A DNA stretch of 64,000 nt from Archangium lipolyticum (GTDB lineage: Bacteria; Myxococcota; Myxococcia; Myxococcales; Myxococcaceae): positions 806,001 through 870,000 of the forward strand of contig NZ_JANKBZ010000001.1 of NCBI RefSeq assembly GCF_024623785.1, in the 5' to 3' direction. Of the stretch, positions 28,974 through 38,015 are shown piece after piece. The translations under genes and the position numbers were made by a program. A model generated the notes under the pieces. The model saw only the letters and a program-made list of their open reading frames with translations. It had not been told where the DNA came from and made no database searches. How positions within the stretch are numbered: position 1 is the stretch's first letter; the number at the start of each line of letters is the position of its first letter.

Positions 28974-30182
28974 TTACAGGAACGCGGAAAACACCAGATG
29001 GTGACGCAGCGACTCGCACTGCGCGAGCAACTGCGGGACAGCGTCTCCCACGGCCTCTTCTCCGTACACGCGCCCGAGCGCACGCACGGCCTGTTCGGGG
29101 CCATCCCCCATGAACAGACGTCTGGCGAGAAACGCGCTCACTTCATCCACTTTCAACTCGTCCTTCGGATACGTCGAGAAGCCTTCGAGCCAATCCGCAA
29201 CCACGTCCTGGGGCGACACCTCCGGAAAATGGGCGGCAACCGTTTTCAATACAGCCTCACGCCCGGGTTTGATGTGCGCCAGCGTCCACAGGAGCCTGGC
29301 CATCGAGTCCTTCGCGGCTCGTTGTTCTCCGAGAATCAACCGGTCACGGAACCGCCCCCTGAACGACTGCAGGAAGGCCTGGATGACCTCTCCGAACCGT
29401 GCCTCGGCCAATTCAGCCGCATGGGCGAGTTGAGCGGCGAACCGATTGCTCGAGCTCGCGAGATTCTCGAGCACCCGATAAACGGTCTCCACGTCGGCCA
29501 TCCGGACGAGCGCGAACGCCATGCGGAGGTACAGCGTCTCCGATGTCTCCGAAAGGATCGTCAAGGTCTGGAGCTGGCGCTCGCGGAGCGGCTCTCTGTA
29601 GAACGGATCCACCGCCACACCTGGAGGACAGTATTCGTACGCGGGGCCCGCTCTCAGAGCCGCGTTTGTCCTCGCGACAAGAACCACCGACAGGTCATCC
29701 AACGAATAGAGTGAATGGATGTCCTCTGGCGCCTGGGTCGTCAGCGAACCCGGGGTGAGGTTCCGGATCTCGGAGAAGGTGAGGTCACCCCAGAGAAGAT
29801 GAGAATTGAAATAGGTCTCGGATCGTTCGAATGAATAACGCGCCTCCAGGCAACGCCCTCTCAGTACGCCGTACACATCATGGGCATTTGGACGATGGAT
29901 GGTCGTGACCAGATCGCGCCAGAAGTACAGCCCAAGGTAGAAACGCCCGGATTCGAAGACGATGAGGGGCGTCTGGTCGAGTCCCGCCTTGAAATCGCCC
30001 TGGGGTGGAAGACTGTCGAGACCTTGCAGCCAGGTCACGTAGTCCTCCAAGCTGAAGTCGTGCACCCACCTGCTTGACCGCCGCAGGGTCTCCACGACGA
30101 TGTCGGTGAAGCACTGTTCGTTGTAGTTCCGTGCGTGCCATGCTCGCTGGATCTGTTCGCCCAATTCCTTGAACACCCGCAT
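28974..30182 (-). CDS. Cupin protein related to cysteine dioxygenase, ligand-altered paralogue A
   Basis: 402 residues. The N-terminal half (about 70-175) has the layout of a cysteine-dioxygenase-like cupin: TTIHRPNAHDVYGVLRG and DIHSLYSLDDLSVVLV. It aligns without gaps to its paralogue at 36792-38003; the HxH metal pair there (His95, His97) is His96 and Pro98 here, and the third His (156) is kept. So one metal ligand is lost. The C-terminal 200 residues are helical and unrecognised, and shared with the paralogue. It is divergent from the LanB gene with 145 bases between starts. A sampled stretch has about half GC. Confidence 0.6.
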   Translation of the reverse strand: MRVFKELGEQIQRAWHARNYNEQCFTDIVVETLRRSSRWVHDFSLEDYVTWLQGLDSLPPQGDFKAGLDQTPLIVFESGRFYLGLYFWRDLVTTIHRPNAHDVYGVLRGRCLEARYSFERSETYFNSHLLWGDLTFSEIRNLTPGSLTTQAPEDIHSLYSLDDLSVVLVARTNAALRAGPAYEYCPPGVAVDPFYREPLRERQLQTLTILSETSETLYLRMAFALVRMADVETVYRVLENLASSSNRFAAQLAHAAELAEARFGEVIQAFLQSFRGRFRDRLILGEQRAAKDSMARLLWTLAHIKPGREAVLKTVAAHFPEVSPQDVVADWLEGFSTYPKDELKVDEVSAFLARRLFMGDGPEQAVRALGRVYGEEAVGDAVPQLLAQCESLRHHLVFSAFL

Positions 30183-30327
30183 GCATCACCTCACACGGCC
30201 ATCCATGGCTCTTGTCGTGAGCACCTGGTGCGGCTCGCGAACTGATTGACCACGGCGATGGATGAACTACAACGCGACCGCCATCGCCACAAGGTAATCC
30301 TGGAACCTACTTCCCTTGTCCGCCCCC

Positions 30328-33300
30328 ATGCAGATCCTCGTTCCCCTGGGACACTTCGTCGTTCGGACGCCACTGCTCGGGTTCGAGGAGCTCGCGGCCA
30401 GGGCAGAGGGTGTCGATGAGGCGTCGCACAAGCCCGTGTATCGCAAGCGGCTCGACGACCTGTTGTCTGTTCCCATGGTGCGAGAAGCCCTGCGCTTGGG
30501 TTCGCCAGCACTCAGCAGGGACCTGGATGTCTGGCGGAGTGCACCCGACAGCGGCCACGGACTGAAGGTGGAGCGGGCCCTGGTGAAGTACGTGTCGCGA
30601 ATGATTGGAAAGCCCACGCCTCTCGGGCTGATGGGTGGATACACTCTCGGCCAGGTGGGCGGAGAAACCAGGCTCGAGCTCGAAGCCCCCGGTGCCTATC
30701 TCCGCCAGAGCCGCCTGAGCTACGAATACCTTCATCAGCTAGCGGATGCGCTCTCCAGGACTTCCGAGCTCGCCCCAGAGCTCCTCCTCTTCCCAAACAC
30801 CAGCCTCTACACCATCGCCGGTTACATTCGATACGTGAGGACGACGACGAGCAATGGCTCGCGCCGGTATGAATGGGTGGCACTGGAAGAAAATGAGTAC
30901 CTCCAGCGGGCGCTCCTCCGTGCCGGAAGTGGGGCAACACGACAGGAGGTAGCGGAAGCCATCGCGGGAGAAGAAGTGGCTCCATCGGAGGCCCTGGAGT
31001 TCGTCCGAGAGCTGGTCGCGCTCCAGTTCCTCGTGCCCACCCTGGCACCACCCCTGACGGCGCTGAATGGGCTCGAGCGGCTGGCGGAGTCCCTTGCTCG
31101 CACCTCTTCGGGGAAGACCCTGGCCCGGCGGCTTCATTCGGTCAGGGAGGCGCTGACTGAAATGGACCGGGTTGGCGTGAGTCGCGAATCCGAGGGCCAT
31201 GGCAGGGTGATGAGCCTGCTCGAACCACTCCCCGTACCAGTAGACCCACGCCGTCTCGTCCAGGTCGATCTGTTGAAGCCGGGCAGTCAGGTACGGCTTG
31301 GCACCGAGGTGGTCGAGGAGTTGAAGAGGGGAATCACCCTCCTCCATCGCATCGGTGCCTTTCCGCTCCCGATGCCTCTGGAGCACTTTCGAAATGCCTT
31401 TGTTCAGCGATTCGGAGCGCGCGAGGTCTCACTGCTCGAGGCGCTCGATCCGGAGTTCGGCATCACCTTCGATCCCATGGGTGGACCGGATGACCTCGTG
31501 GGCACCCCAAGAGAGGATCGAACCTCGGAATGGCATCGAGCCTCGGAGGCACGGGAAGATTACTGGCTCGGCAGGATCACCGACGCCCTGCGGCAAGGCC
31601 TGACCGAGCTGGAGCTCACGGATACGGAGGTTCGAGCCATTCCGTCGTCCGCTCCTCCCCCACTTCCTTCCCTGATGACCGTCGTCGCCACCGTGGCTGC
31701 CCGTTCCGAGGAGGAGCTCGCGGCAGGACACTTCCGGATCCGGTTGGATCATGTCAACGCAGGGGTGCGGCTTCTCTCACGAGCCGCCCACCTCTTCCCA
31801 GAGCTGAAAGAAGAGCTCCGAGACGCACTGTCCCGCGAGGAGCTCGCGTCCGCCGGTGCGGTCCATGCCGAGATCGTGCACCTTCCGGGAGGCGCGGTCG
31901 GAGACATCGTCGCGAGGGAAGCACTCCACGAGAGGGAAATCGTCTTTCTTGGCCAACCGAGCGTCCCTCCCGAGCACCAGATTCCCGCTTCGGATCTCAG
32001 GGTCTCGGTGGTTGGAAAGCGGATCGTCCTTCGCTCCGCCCGGTTGGGACGCGAAGTGATTCCAAGGCTCTCCAATTCCCACGATTATTTCGGTTGGAAC
32101 CTGGCGGTGTATCGGTTCCTCGCGACCTTGCAACACCAGGACTCGACACCCGCCCTGGTATTCAGCCTCGGGAGGATGAGACGTGCCCGCTTCGTTCCCC
32201 GAATCGTCTCGGGGCGGCTGGTTCTCTCCGTCGCCCGGTGGATGGTCTGGCGGGAAGACCTGGCCCGAGCAGCCGGCGATGGAGCTGGGAACTCCTCGGA
32301 AATCGAAAGACTGAGGACCACACTCCGACTCCCCAGATTCGTCTATCTGGAGGAGAGCGAAGGCCCTCTCTTGATGGATCTGGACAATCCCCTGTCCTCC
32401 GAAATCCTGCTACGGGCGATCAACAAAGAACCCAGCACGACCCTGACGGAAGTATTCCCCGGTCCCGAGGAGCTGAGCGTCAGGGACGGCGAGGGGCGCC
32501 ACTTCAATCATGAGCTGTACGTCCCCTTCATGACCGCGGCCGCCACTCCGCCCCGGCAACGGGCTCCGGTACAGCCGGGCCCATCATGGACGGCGTCCCG
32601 GTCGCATCTCCCTGGTTCGGACTGGCTCTACATCAAGCTCTACACCGCGCCGATGTTGTTGGATCCAGTGCTGAGCCACCTGGCTCCCATGATCGCGCGG
32701 GGCCGGGATTCCGGGGTCATCGACCAGTGGTTCTTCATCCGTTACGCGGACCCCGAATGGCATCTTCGCGTCCGTTTCCACGGGAGTCCTTCGCGAATCC
32801 GCTCGGAGCTGCTCCCGCTCCTCGACGAAGCAGCCAGAAGCATGCAGGCATCGGGTCAGCTCTGGAAGCTCCAATACGACACGTACGAGCAAGAACTCGA
32901 ACGTTACGGTGGCCCGGAGGGGATGGCCTGGGCGGAGAAGCTCTTCCATCGCGACAGCGAGTTCGCGATTGCCACGTGCGCATTGAGCGAGGATGGCGGC
33001 GAGAACTCCCAGAGATGGTGGGCCGCCCTTCGCGCAACGCACGCGCTCCTCGTGGATCTGGGATTCGACCTGGAGGAGCGATGGGAGCTCGCGAAGGGAC
33101 TGAAGGACGAAGCCCTGTCCCGGATGAGCCATGAGCTGGCCCGGGAGGTGCTCTCCCAGCGGTACCGCCAACTTCGCACCACCGTGCAGCAGGTGCTCGA
33201 ATCCGAGGACGCGGGCGGACGGTTCGACATGGCCATCCTGGAGCACCTGAACACGCGCTCCCAGCGGCTTCGCCCTCACGTGGAATCAGCCCGGCGAGAG

Positions 33301-33471
33301 GCCGCCACACAGGGCTGGAGCATCCGCGGACTGGCGGGCAGTTGCGTTCACATGCAGCTCAACCGGCTGCTGACGCGAGACGTGCAGGCCCGGGAAGCGT
33401 GCATCTACGACTTCCTGACCAGGTACTACGGTTCCGCGCTCGCCCGGAAGCCCGGGGAGCGGCAGGCTTGA
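30328..33471 (+). CDS. LanB-type lantibiotic dehydratase
   Basis: 1047 residues, the full length of class I lanthipeptide dehydratases. The N-terminus (PLGHFVVRTPLLGFEEL) and MIGKPTPLGLMGGYTLG match the glutamylation domain, about residues 1-690. From about 764 the SpaB_C elimination domain begins with WLYIKLYTAPML, then FFIRYADPEWHLRVRFHG and CVHMQLNRLLTRDVQ. Family role: glutamyl-tRNA-dependent glutamylation of Ser/Thr in a precursor, then elimination to dehydroamino acids. ATG 30328 is preferred to a TTG four codons upstream. No LanC cyclase is seen in the window, so dehydration without standard ring closure is possible. Confidence 0.9.
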   Translation: MQILVPLGHFVVRTPLLGFEELAARAEGVDEASHKPVYRKRLDDLLSVPMVREALRLGSPALSRDLDVWRSAPDSGHGLKVERALVKYVSRMIGKPTPLGLMGGYTLGQVGGETRLELEAPGAYLRQSRLSYEYLHQLADALSRTSELAPELLLFPNTSLYTIAGYIRYVRTTTSNGSRRYEWVALEENEYLQRALLRAGSGATRQEVAEAIAGEEVAPSEALEFVRELVALQFLVPTLAPPLTALNGLERLAESLARTSSGKTLARRLHSVREALTEMDRVGVSRESEGHGRVMSLLEPLPVPVDPRRLVQVDLLKPGSQVRLGTEVVEELKRGITLLHRIGAFPLPMPLEHFRNAFVQRFGAREVSLLEALDPEFGITFDPMGGPDDLVGTPREDRTSEWHRASEAREDYWLGRITDALRQGLTELELTDTEVRAIPSSAPPPLPSLMTVVATVAARSEEELAAGHFRIRLDHVNAGVRLLSRAAHLFPELKEELRDALSREELASAGAVHAEIVHLPGGAVGDIVAREALHEREIVFLGQPSVPPEHQIPASDLRVSVVGKRIVLRSARLGREVIPRLSNSHDYFGWNLAVYRFLATLQHQDSTPALVFSLGRMRRARFVPRIVSGRLVLSVARWMVWREDLARAAGDGAGNSSEIERLRTTLRLPRFVYLEESEGPLLMDLDNPLSSEILLRAINKEPSTTLTEVFPGPEELSVRDGEGRHFNHELYVPFMTAAATPPRQRAPVQPGPSWTASRSHLPGSDWLYIKLYTAPMLLDPVLSHLAPMIARGRDSGVIDQWFFIRYADPEWHLRVRFHGSPSRIRSELLPLLDEAARSMQASGQLWKLQYDTYEQELERYGGPEGMAWAEKLFHRDSEFAIATCALSEDGGENSQRWWAALRATHALLVDLGFDLEERWELAKGLKDEALSRMSHELAREVLSQRYRQLRTTVQQVLESEDAGGRFDMAILEHLNTRSQRLRPHVESARREAATQGWSIRGLAGSCVHMQLNRLLTRDVQAREACIYDFLTRYYGSALARKPGERQA

Positions 33472-33497
33472 TTCGAGCCTGCCGTCCTCCCCTCCCC

Positions 33498-35591
33498 TCA
33501 GCGGTTCTGGATGAGAAACTGCTCCTCGTTCCAGGTGAGCCCATAGCGAAGCAGCGCCTCGGCGAGTCCCGTCTCTATTGGCGGTGGATGAGCGAGGTCG
33601 TCGACCTTGATCAGGCGGATCGTCTTGTCCGCCCCCGCCGAGGCCAGGGCCGACCCACCGGGCGAGAATGATACGGCGGTCGGCATTCCCTGATGGCCAG
33701 CGATCCTACCCATCAGCGCACCGGAGGGAAGGCTCCAGACCTTCACCAGCAGGTCCATTCCGCCCGAGGCCATGAACCTCCCATCCTGTGACATACCAAG
33801 GGACAGAGCGCCGACAGCCCCCTCATCCAGCGCCTTCACCCTGCGGCCATCCGTGGCATCCCAGACACGAATGGGTTGGTTGATGCCCGCTGTCACCAGG
33901 TGGTTGTCAGAGGGGGTAAAGGCGACCGCTCGGACCAGCCCCCCCGTGTCGAGCTGGAGAAGCTGCTGACGGCGATTCAACTCCCAGAGCCGCACGGTGT
34001 TGTCCGCGCCACCAGAGGCGAGGCGATTCCCCGCTGGCTCGAAGGCCAGGGACCAGATCTTTCCCGTGTGACCGCTGAGCTGACCGAGGACGGAGCCAGA
34101 GGGCAGCGACCAGAGGAGGATGTCGCGATCTCCGCCTGCCGCGAGGGACTTGCCATCCGGAGCAATGGCCAGGGCCCGAACGGACCCGGTCACGCCGGAC
34201 AGGGCGAGCAACTGCTGGCCAGAGCCTGCATCCAGGACTCGCACCGTCCCATCCAGTCCGCCCACCGCGATGAGCTTGCGATCCGGGCTCACCGCGAGGG
34301 ATGAAATCCCCGTTCCGAACGAACGTGGTTCCTGGGTGTTCCCTTCTGGGAGGCTCCACAGGCGGAATCCATCCTCCCCACCCGAGACGAGCTGCTGGTC
34401 ACCGGAAAACACCAAGGCTTCCACCCAGACCTCGTGTCCCCGAAGGATCATTTCAGCGGGAGTCCCGGGCCGGGACCAGACGTGCAACGAGCCATCCCGT
34501 CCGCCAGAAGCGAAGGTGCGGCCGTCTGGAGACAAAGCGACCGTCATCGCGAACGAGCGATGTGCATCCAGCCGCTCGAGGAGATCTCCACTGCGGGCAT
34601 CGAAGAGCTGGATGCGCCCATCCCACCCCGCCTGGACGAGGAGCCGGAACTGGGGATCGATGGCGGTGGCCGAGACGCCACTCTGGATTCGCAGGACATC
34701 GAGGAGCTGTCCGGACCGGGTGCTCCAGAAGCGGACCGTGCGGTCGGCAGCCGCGGTCATGATCCGCTGCCCATCAGCGGAGAAGGCACCCGACTCCACC
34801 TTCTCTTCATGTGCGATGAGGCGGTGGAGCTCCGTGCGCGTCCCCAGGTTCCAGACCCGGGCAGTCCGGTCCATGCTCGTCGAGAGCAGGAGCCTTTCAT
34901 CTGCGGCGAAGGCAACGGAGATCGCGTACTCGTCGTGCTCGAACCGCATCTGCTCGACCCCGGCGCCGACGTCCCAGACCCGGACCGTCTTGTCCACGCC
35001 GCAGGAGGCCAACATCTTCCCGCCAGGAGAGAAAGCCAGGCCGCGCACCACATCCGAATGGCCTTGGAGCAAGGCCACCTGCCTGCCTCGAGACAGGTCC
35101 CAGACCCGAATCTCTCCCGGCCGGCCCGCGGAGGCCAGCAGCCGGCCGTCCGGGGAAAAGGCGACGGCGTGGACCTCGGCTGAATGGCCCTCGAGCTTCG
35201 CCAGCAGCTCACCGCTGCTCACATCCCAGAGGTGGACGATGGAATCAATTCCCGCCGAAGCAAGCACCCGGCCATCCGGGGAGAACGTGGCGGTGAGAAC
35301 GGAGCCCTCGAATGTCTTCGTCCACAACCGGGTGGAGGCACGGCTCCTCGCCCAGGCCTGCCCCCACTGCGCCGCCGGCGAGTCCGTCTGCATGCGGGCG
35401 GCCGCGAAGTAACCCGCCGCCAGGCCCCATTGCCGCGATTCAACCGCCGCGTCCCCCTTGGCGAGGTAGATCCGCGCGCGCAGGCTCCGCTCGGCCGTGC
35501 CCTCCTGGGGGATTTCACCGGGTGGCCGGAGAATCGAGCAGGAAGCCAGCAGCAGCGCCAGACCCACCCACCCCAGCGATCGAACCCTCAT
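33498..35591 (-). CDS. WD40-repeat lipoprotein, two propellers
   Basis: 697 residues. A lipoprotein signal ([11 protein letters not shown], lipidated Cys about 18) leads to a short helical part, then 14 WD40 repeats from about residue 95 (typical units [21 protein letters not shown], here cut to [14 protein letters not shown] and SIVHLWD), enough for two seven-bladed propellers. It would be a membrane-attached protein scaffold outside the cytoplasm. The ATG overlaps the stop of the oxygenase gene by four bases, so it belongs to the peptide-locus operon. It may bind the product or act as immunity or docking factor; this is inference. Confidence 0.85.
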   Translation of the reverse strand: MRVRSLGWVGLALLLASCSILRPPGEIPQEGTAERSLRARIYLAKGDAAVESRQWGLAAGYFAAARMQTDSPAAQWGQAWARSRASTRLWTKTFEGSVLTATFSPDGRVLASAGIDSIVHLWDVSSGELLAKLEGHSAEVHAVAFSPDGRLLASAGRPGEIRVWDLSRGRQVALLQGHSDVVRGLAFSPGGKMLASCGVDKTVRVWDVGAGVEQMRFEHDEYAISVAFAADERLLLSTSMDRTARVWNLGTRTELHRLIAHEEKVESGAFSADGQRIMTAAADRTVRFWSTRSGQLLDVLRIQSGVSATAIDPQFRLLVQAGWDGRIQLFDARSGDLLERLDAHRSFAMTVALSPDGRTFASGGRDGSLHVWSRPGTPAEMILRGHEVWVEALVFSGDQQLVSGGEDGFRLWSLPEGNTQEPRSFGTGISSLAVSPDRKLIAVGGLDGTVRVLDAGSGQQLLALSGVTGSVRALAIAPDGKSLAAGGDRDILLWSLPSGSVLGQLSGHTGKIWSLAFEPAGNRLASGGADNTVRLWELNRRQQLLQLDTGGLVRAVAFTPSDNHLVTAGINQPIRVWDATDGRRVKALDEGAVGALSLGMSQDGRFMASGGMDLLVKVWSLPSGALMGRIAGHQGMPTAVSFSPGGSALASAGADKTIRLIKVDDLAHPPPIETGLAEALLRYGLTWNEEQFLIQNR

Positions 35592-36763
35592 GTCAGGGCC
35601 TCGGTGAACGACCCGGGAACGAAGTGGAAGAAGATGGAGATCGAGCGTTTCCCAGGAGCGAGGGCATTGCGCCAGTGGGCGATCTCCCGTCCCTTGTAGA
35701 TGACCGCATCCCCGATCGCGAGCCGCACCCCGAGGCGATCCTCCCCGGTGGGGGAGAGCCAGAGCGGCCAGGAGCACTTCCCCTCGGGCCGGGGAAGGAA
35801 GTCCACCAGGAGGGAGATCGTGAACTCGCACTGAGGGCGGTCCACATGCCGCTTGAGCACCGCGCCTGGCATGTACTCCGCGATGTAGCAGTACGAGGGC
35901 TTCACCGGGCATCCCACCAGGGCGGCCACGAAAGGCGGGAGCTGACGGTGCAGGAACGAGGTCACGGTCTCTCCATGGAGGACGTGCCGCAACGGCACTT
36001 GACCGTCACCCGCCTTGAGGAACCCCTGGGCGCGCAACTCCCGGAAGTACGTGGAGAGCGCGAAGCAGAAGGAGCGGGAGAAGAGACCTTCGACGATGGC
36101 ATACCCGTGCTCGCGAAAGGACCGGCGCTCGTCCGGGCTGGGGCCGGTGGGCAACTCCCGTGAATCGGACCGGGGCAGCAGAAGACCTGCCGCCTCGAGC
36201 TCCGCGACCAGCGCGGGCGGATACCGGCCCTGACGAGCCTCGGGAGAACCGGACAACCGGCCGAGGAGCTCGCGGTGGCGTGCGTCCAGATGCACCGGGA
36301 CCAGCACCCCCGTCCTGCGTTCCGGAACCCAGGCCAGCGAATGCTCGGAGGAGAGCCGCTTCCCGAGCTCGGGGTCCTGTTCGGAGTCGAGAACTTCCTC
36401 GCGCCCTCCGAACCGGGCCGCCGGGTTCAATTGGAGAGCGCCCGCGGGAGCGGCCCGGCGAGGCGCACGGGCGGGCCCACGCTTGGGAAGGTGCATCAGT
36501 TGGACACTCCGCGACACCTCTCGTGGAGGAACGAAGATGCCAAGCCGTCGAAGCGCCCGCTCGTGCTCGTCGGTGAGCTCGACATGCTTCTCACCGGTCC
36601 GGCCCAGCAGGCGTTCGAGCACCTCGAACAGCTCGCCATGATGCGCCCGCGAGATGACATCCCCTCGCAGGCCACGACCCCTGACTGGCGCTGAAATGGC
36701 GTAGGCGGGCCCCTGCTCGTCGATCGGCGTGATGCGCAGATTCGGATTCAGGACGAGGTCCAT
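35588..36763 (-). CDS. Fe(II)/2-oxoglutarate oxygenase with extra N-terminal domain
   Basis: 391 residues. The C-terminal half (about 215-391) is a double-stranded beta-helix with the facial triad: His306 and Asp308 in LKRHVDRPQ, His363 in EIAHWRNAL, and a 2-oxoglutarate-binding Arg in [10 protein letters not shown]. It looks like the prolyl/lysyl hydroxylase-type family. The N-terminal 210 residues ([16 protein letters not shown] and onward) were not recognised and could bind a peptide substrate. It is fourth in a six-gene minus-strand operon. A likely role is hydroxylation of the precursor peptide or of a small building block. Confidence 0.68.
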   Translation of the reverse strand: MDLVLNPNLRITPIDEQGPAYAISAPVRGRGLRGDVISRAHHGELFEVLERLLGRTGEKHVELTDEHERALRRLGIFVPPREVSRSVQLMHLPKRGPARAPRRAAPAGALQLNPAARFGGREEVLDSEQDPELGKRLSSEHSLAWVPERRTGVLVPVHLDARHRELLGRLSGSPEARQGRYPPALVAELEAAGLLLPRSDSRELPTGPSPDERRSFREHGYAIVEGLFSRSFCFALSTYFRELRAQGFLKAGDGQVPLRHVLHGETVTSFLHRQLPPFVAALVGCPVKPSYCYIAEYMPGAVLKRHVDRPQCEFTISLLVDFLPRPEGKCSWPLWLSPTGEDRLGVRLAIGDAVIYKGREIAHWRNALAPGKRSISIFFHFVPGSFTEALT

Positions 36764-36791
36764 CGATCGTTTCTCGCTTGTTGGAGGACTC

Positions 36792-38003
36792 TCAACGCTC
36801 CTGGAGGAGGGGCGCCAGAATCGGATGAGCTCGCAATTGAGCGAAATGCTTCAGCAATTCCTGGCGTTGGCTGTCGATGTCCTCCGGGGAGAACGTCTCG
36901 CCGAGAGCGCCAAGAACCATCTTGTCGTCCATCCCCAGGATCATCAGACGAACGATTTCCCCATTCAGCTCGTCGAACTCGACGCCCATCATCAGGCTCT
37001 CTCCCAGCTCGGAGACCCACTCCGCGGCCTTCTGGCGCGGGTCGGCATCGGGAAACCGTTGACGGATCATCTCGAAGATCGCGCTTCGCTCGGGAAGGAC
37101 GAGGAGCAGCGCGAGGAAGAAGCGATGACTCGCATCGGTGATGCTGCTCCGCAGACTGACGATGGCGCGGTCGCGCCGCTGCTGCGCGAAAACGGCGCCA
37201 AAAGTCGAGGTCACCTCGCCATGCCGCCGGCTCGCCAGGGAGAGCATCTCGTCCCAGAAGGGGCGCTCGGGGGCGATCTCCGCGAGTTGCTGCAGCACGA
37301 GGAAGGTCTCATGTAGCCCGGCGCCCTCGAGGAGGTCGCGGGTCCACCGCTGGTGTTCGGCGGGCCGGGTCCTGGCCAGGAATTTCAGATACTGGAGCCG
37401 GCGGACCATCAGCGGATCGCGAACGAATGGGTACACCGCGATGGAGGGCCGATGGTGATCGAGCTGTGGCCCTTCGGAGCCGGAGCCCACCGTGCGCACC
37501 ACGATCGAGATGGAGGGGAAGTCGAGGTGGAACAGCGAATGGATCAACCCCCTCCCCGTGATTCTCCTGATGTCGCCGCGGCGCAGCAACTCCACTTGTT
37601 GTAGGGCGTGCGTACCCACGAGGAAATGCGGGTTGATGGTGTGGGTGGGCGTGAACTGGTAACGCGCGTGGACGCTCGAGCCCTCGAGGACGGAGAAGGC
37701 CCCGAAGAATCCGTGCTCATGGATCGAGGTCGTGCCCACGACCCAGTGCAGGAGCTGGATGAGCAACCGCCCGTTATTGAAGACGACGAGCGTGGGCTCC
37801 CCGAACGCGGAGGAGAGATCGCCTTGGGGTGGAAGGCTCGCCGCCGACATCAGCCAACTGGCCACCTGGTCGACGTCCACGTGTTCGTGGCATTGCGCGG
37901 CCCGCAGGAACTGTTCGGCTATCTCGGGAAGGGCATGCTCATCATGGCTGGCACCAGCCCACGCCTCGTCAATCCGTTGTCCCAGCTTCTCGAAGAATTG
38001 CAT
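36792..38003 (-). CDS. Cupin protein related to cysteine dioxygenase, paralogue B with intact metal site
   Basis: 403 residues. The cupin part has His95 and His97 in TTSIHEHGFFGAFSVLEG and His155 in GLIHSLFHLDFPSISIVV. In cysteine dioxygenase the three Fe ligands lie in the same pattern (HxH, then a His about 50 residues on). The C-terminal 200 residues are helical and shared only with paralogue A (28974-30182). GAGGAG precedes the start, which lies 12 bases after the ATP-grasp stop. A role in oxidising a thiol, such as the single Cys of the precursor peptide, is possible but unproven. Confidence 0.62.
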   Translation of the reverse strand: MQFFEKLGQRIDEAWAGASHDEHALPEIAEQFLRAAQCHEHVDVDQVASWLMSAASLPPQGDLSSAFGEPTLVVFNNGRLLIQLLHWVVGTTSIHEHGFFGAFSVLEGSSVHARYQFTPTHTINPHFLVGTHALQQVELLRRGDIRRITGRGLIHSLFHLDFPSISIVVRTVGSGSEGPQLDHHRPSIAVYPFVRDPLMVRRLQYLKFLARTRPAEHQRWTRDLLEGAGLHETFLVLQQLAEIAPERPFWDEMLSLASRRHGEVTSTFGAVFAQQRRDRAIVSLRSSITDASHRFFLALLLVLPERSAIFEMIRQRFPDADPRQKAAEWVSELGESLMMGVEFDELNGEIVRLMILGMDDKMVLGALGETFSPEDIDSQRQELLKHFAQLRAHPILAPLLQER

Positions 38004-38015
38004 GTTCTACACTCC

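Noticed and set aside
30190-30327. Short plus-strand ORFs in the gap between cupin A and LanB as a second precursor peptide
   Set aside because: Neither has a leader-like helix, Gly motif, good ribosome site or Ser/Thr/Cys-rich tail; the longer one runs out of frame into LanB.
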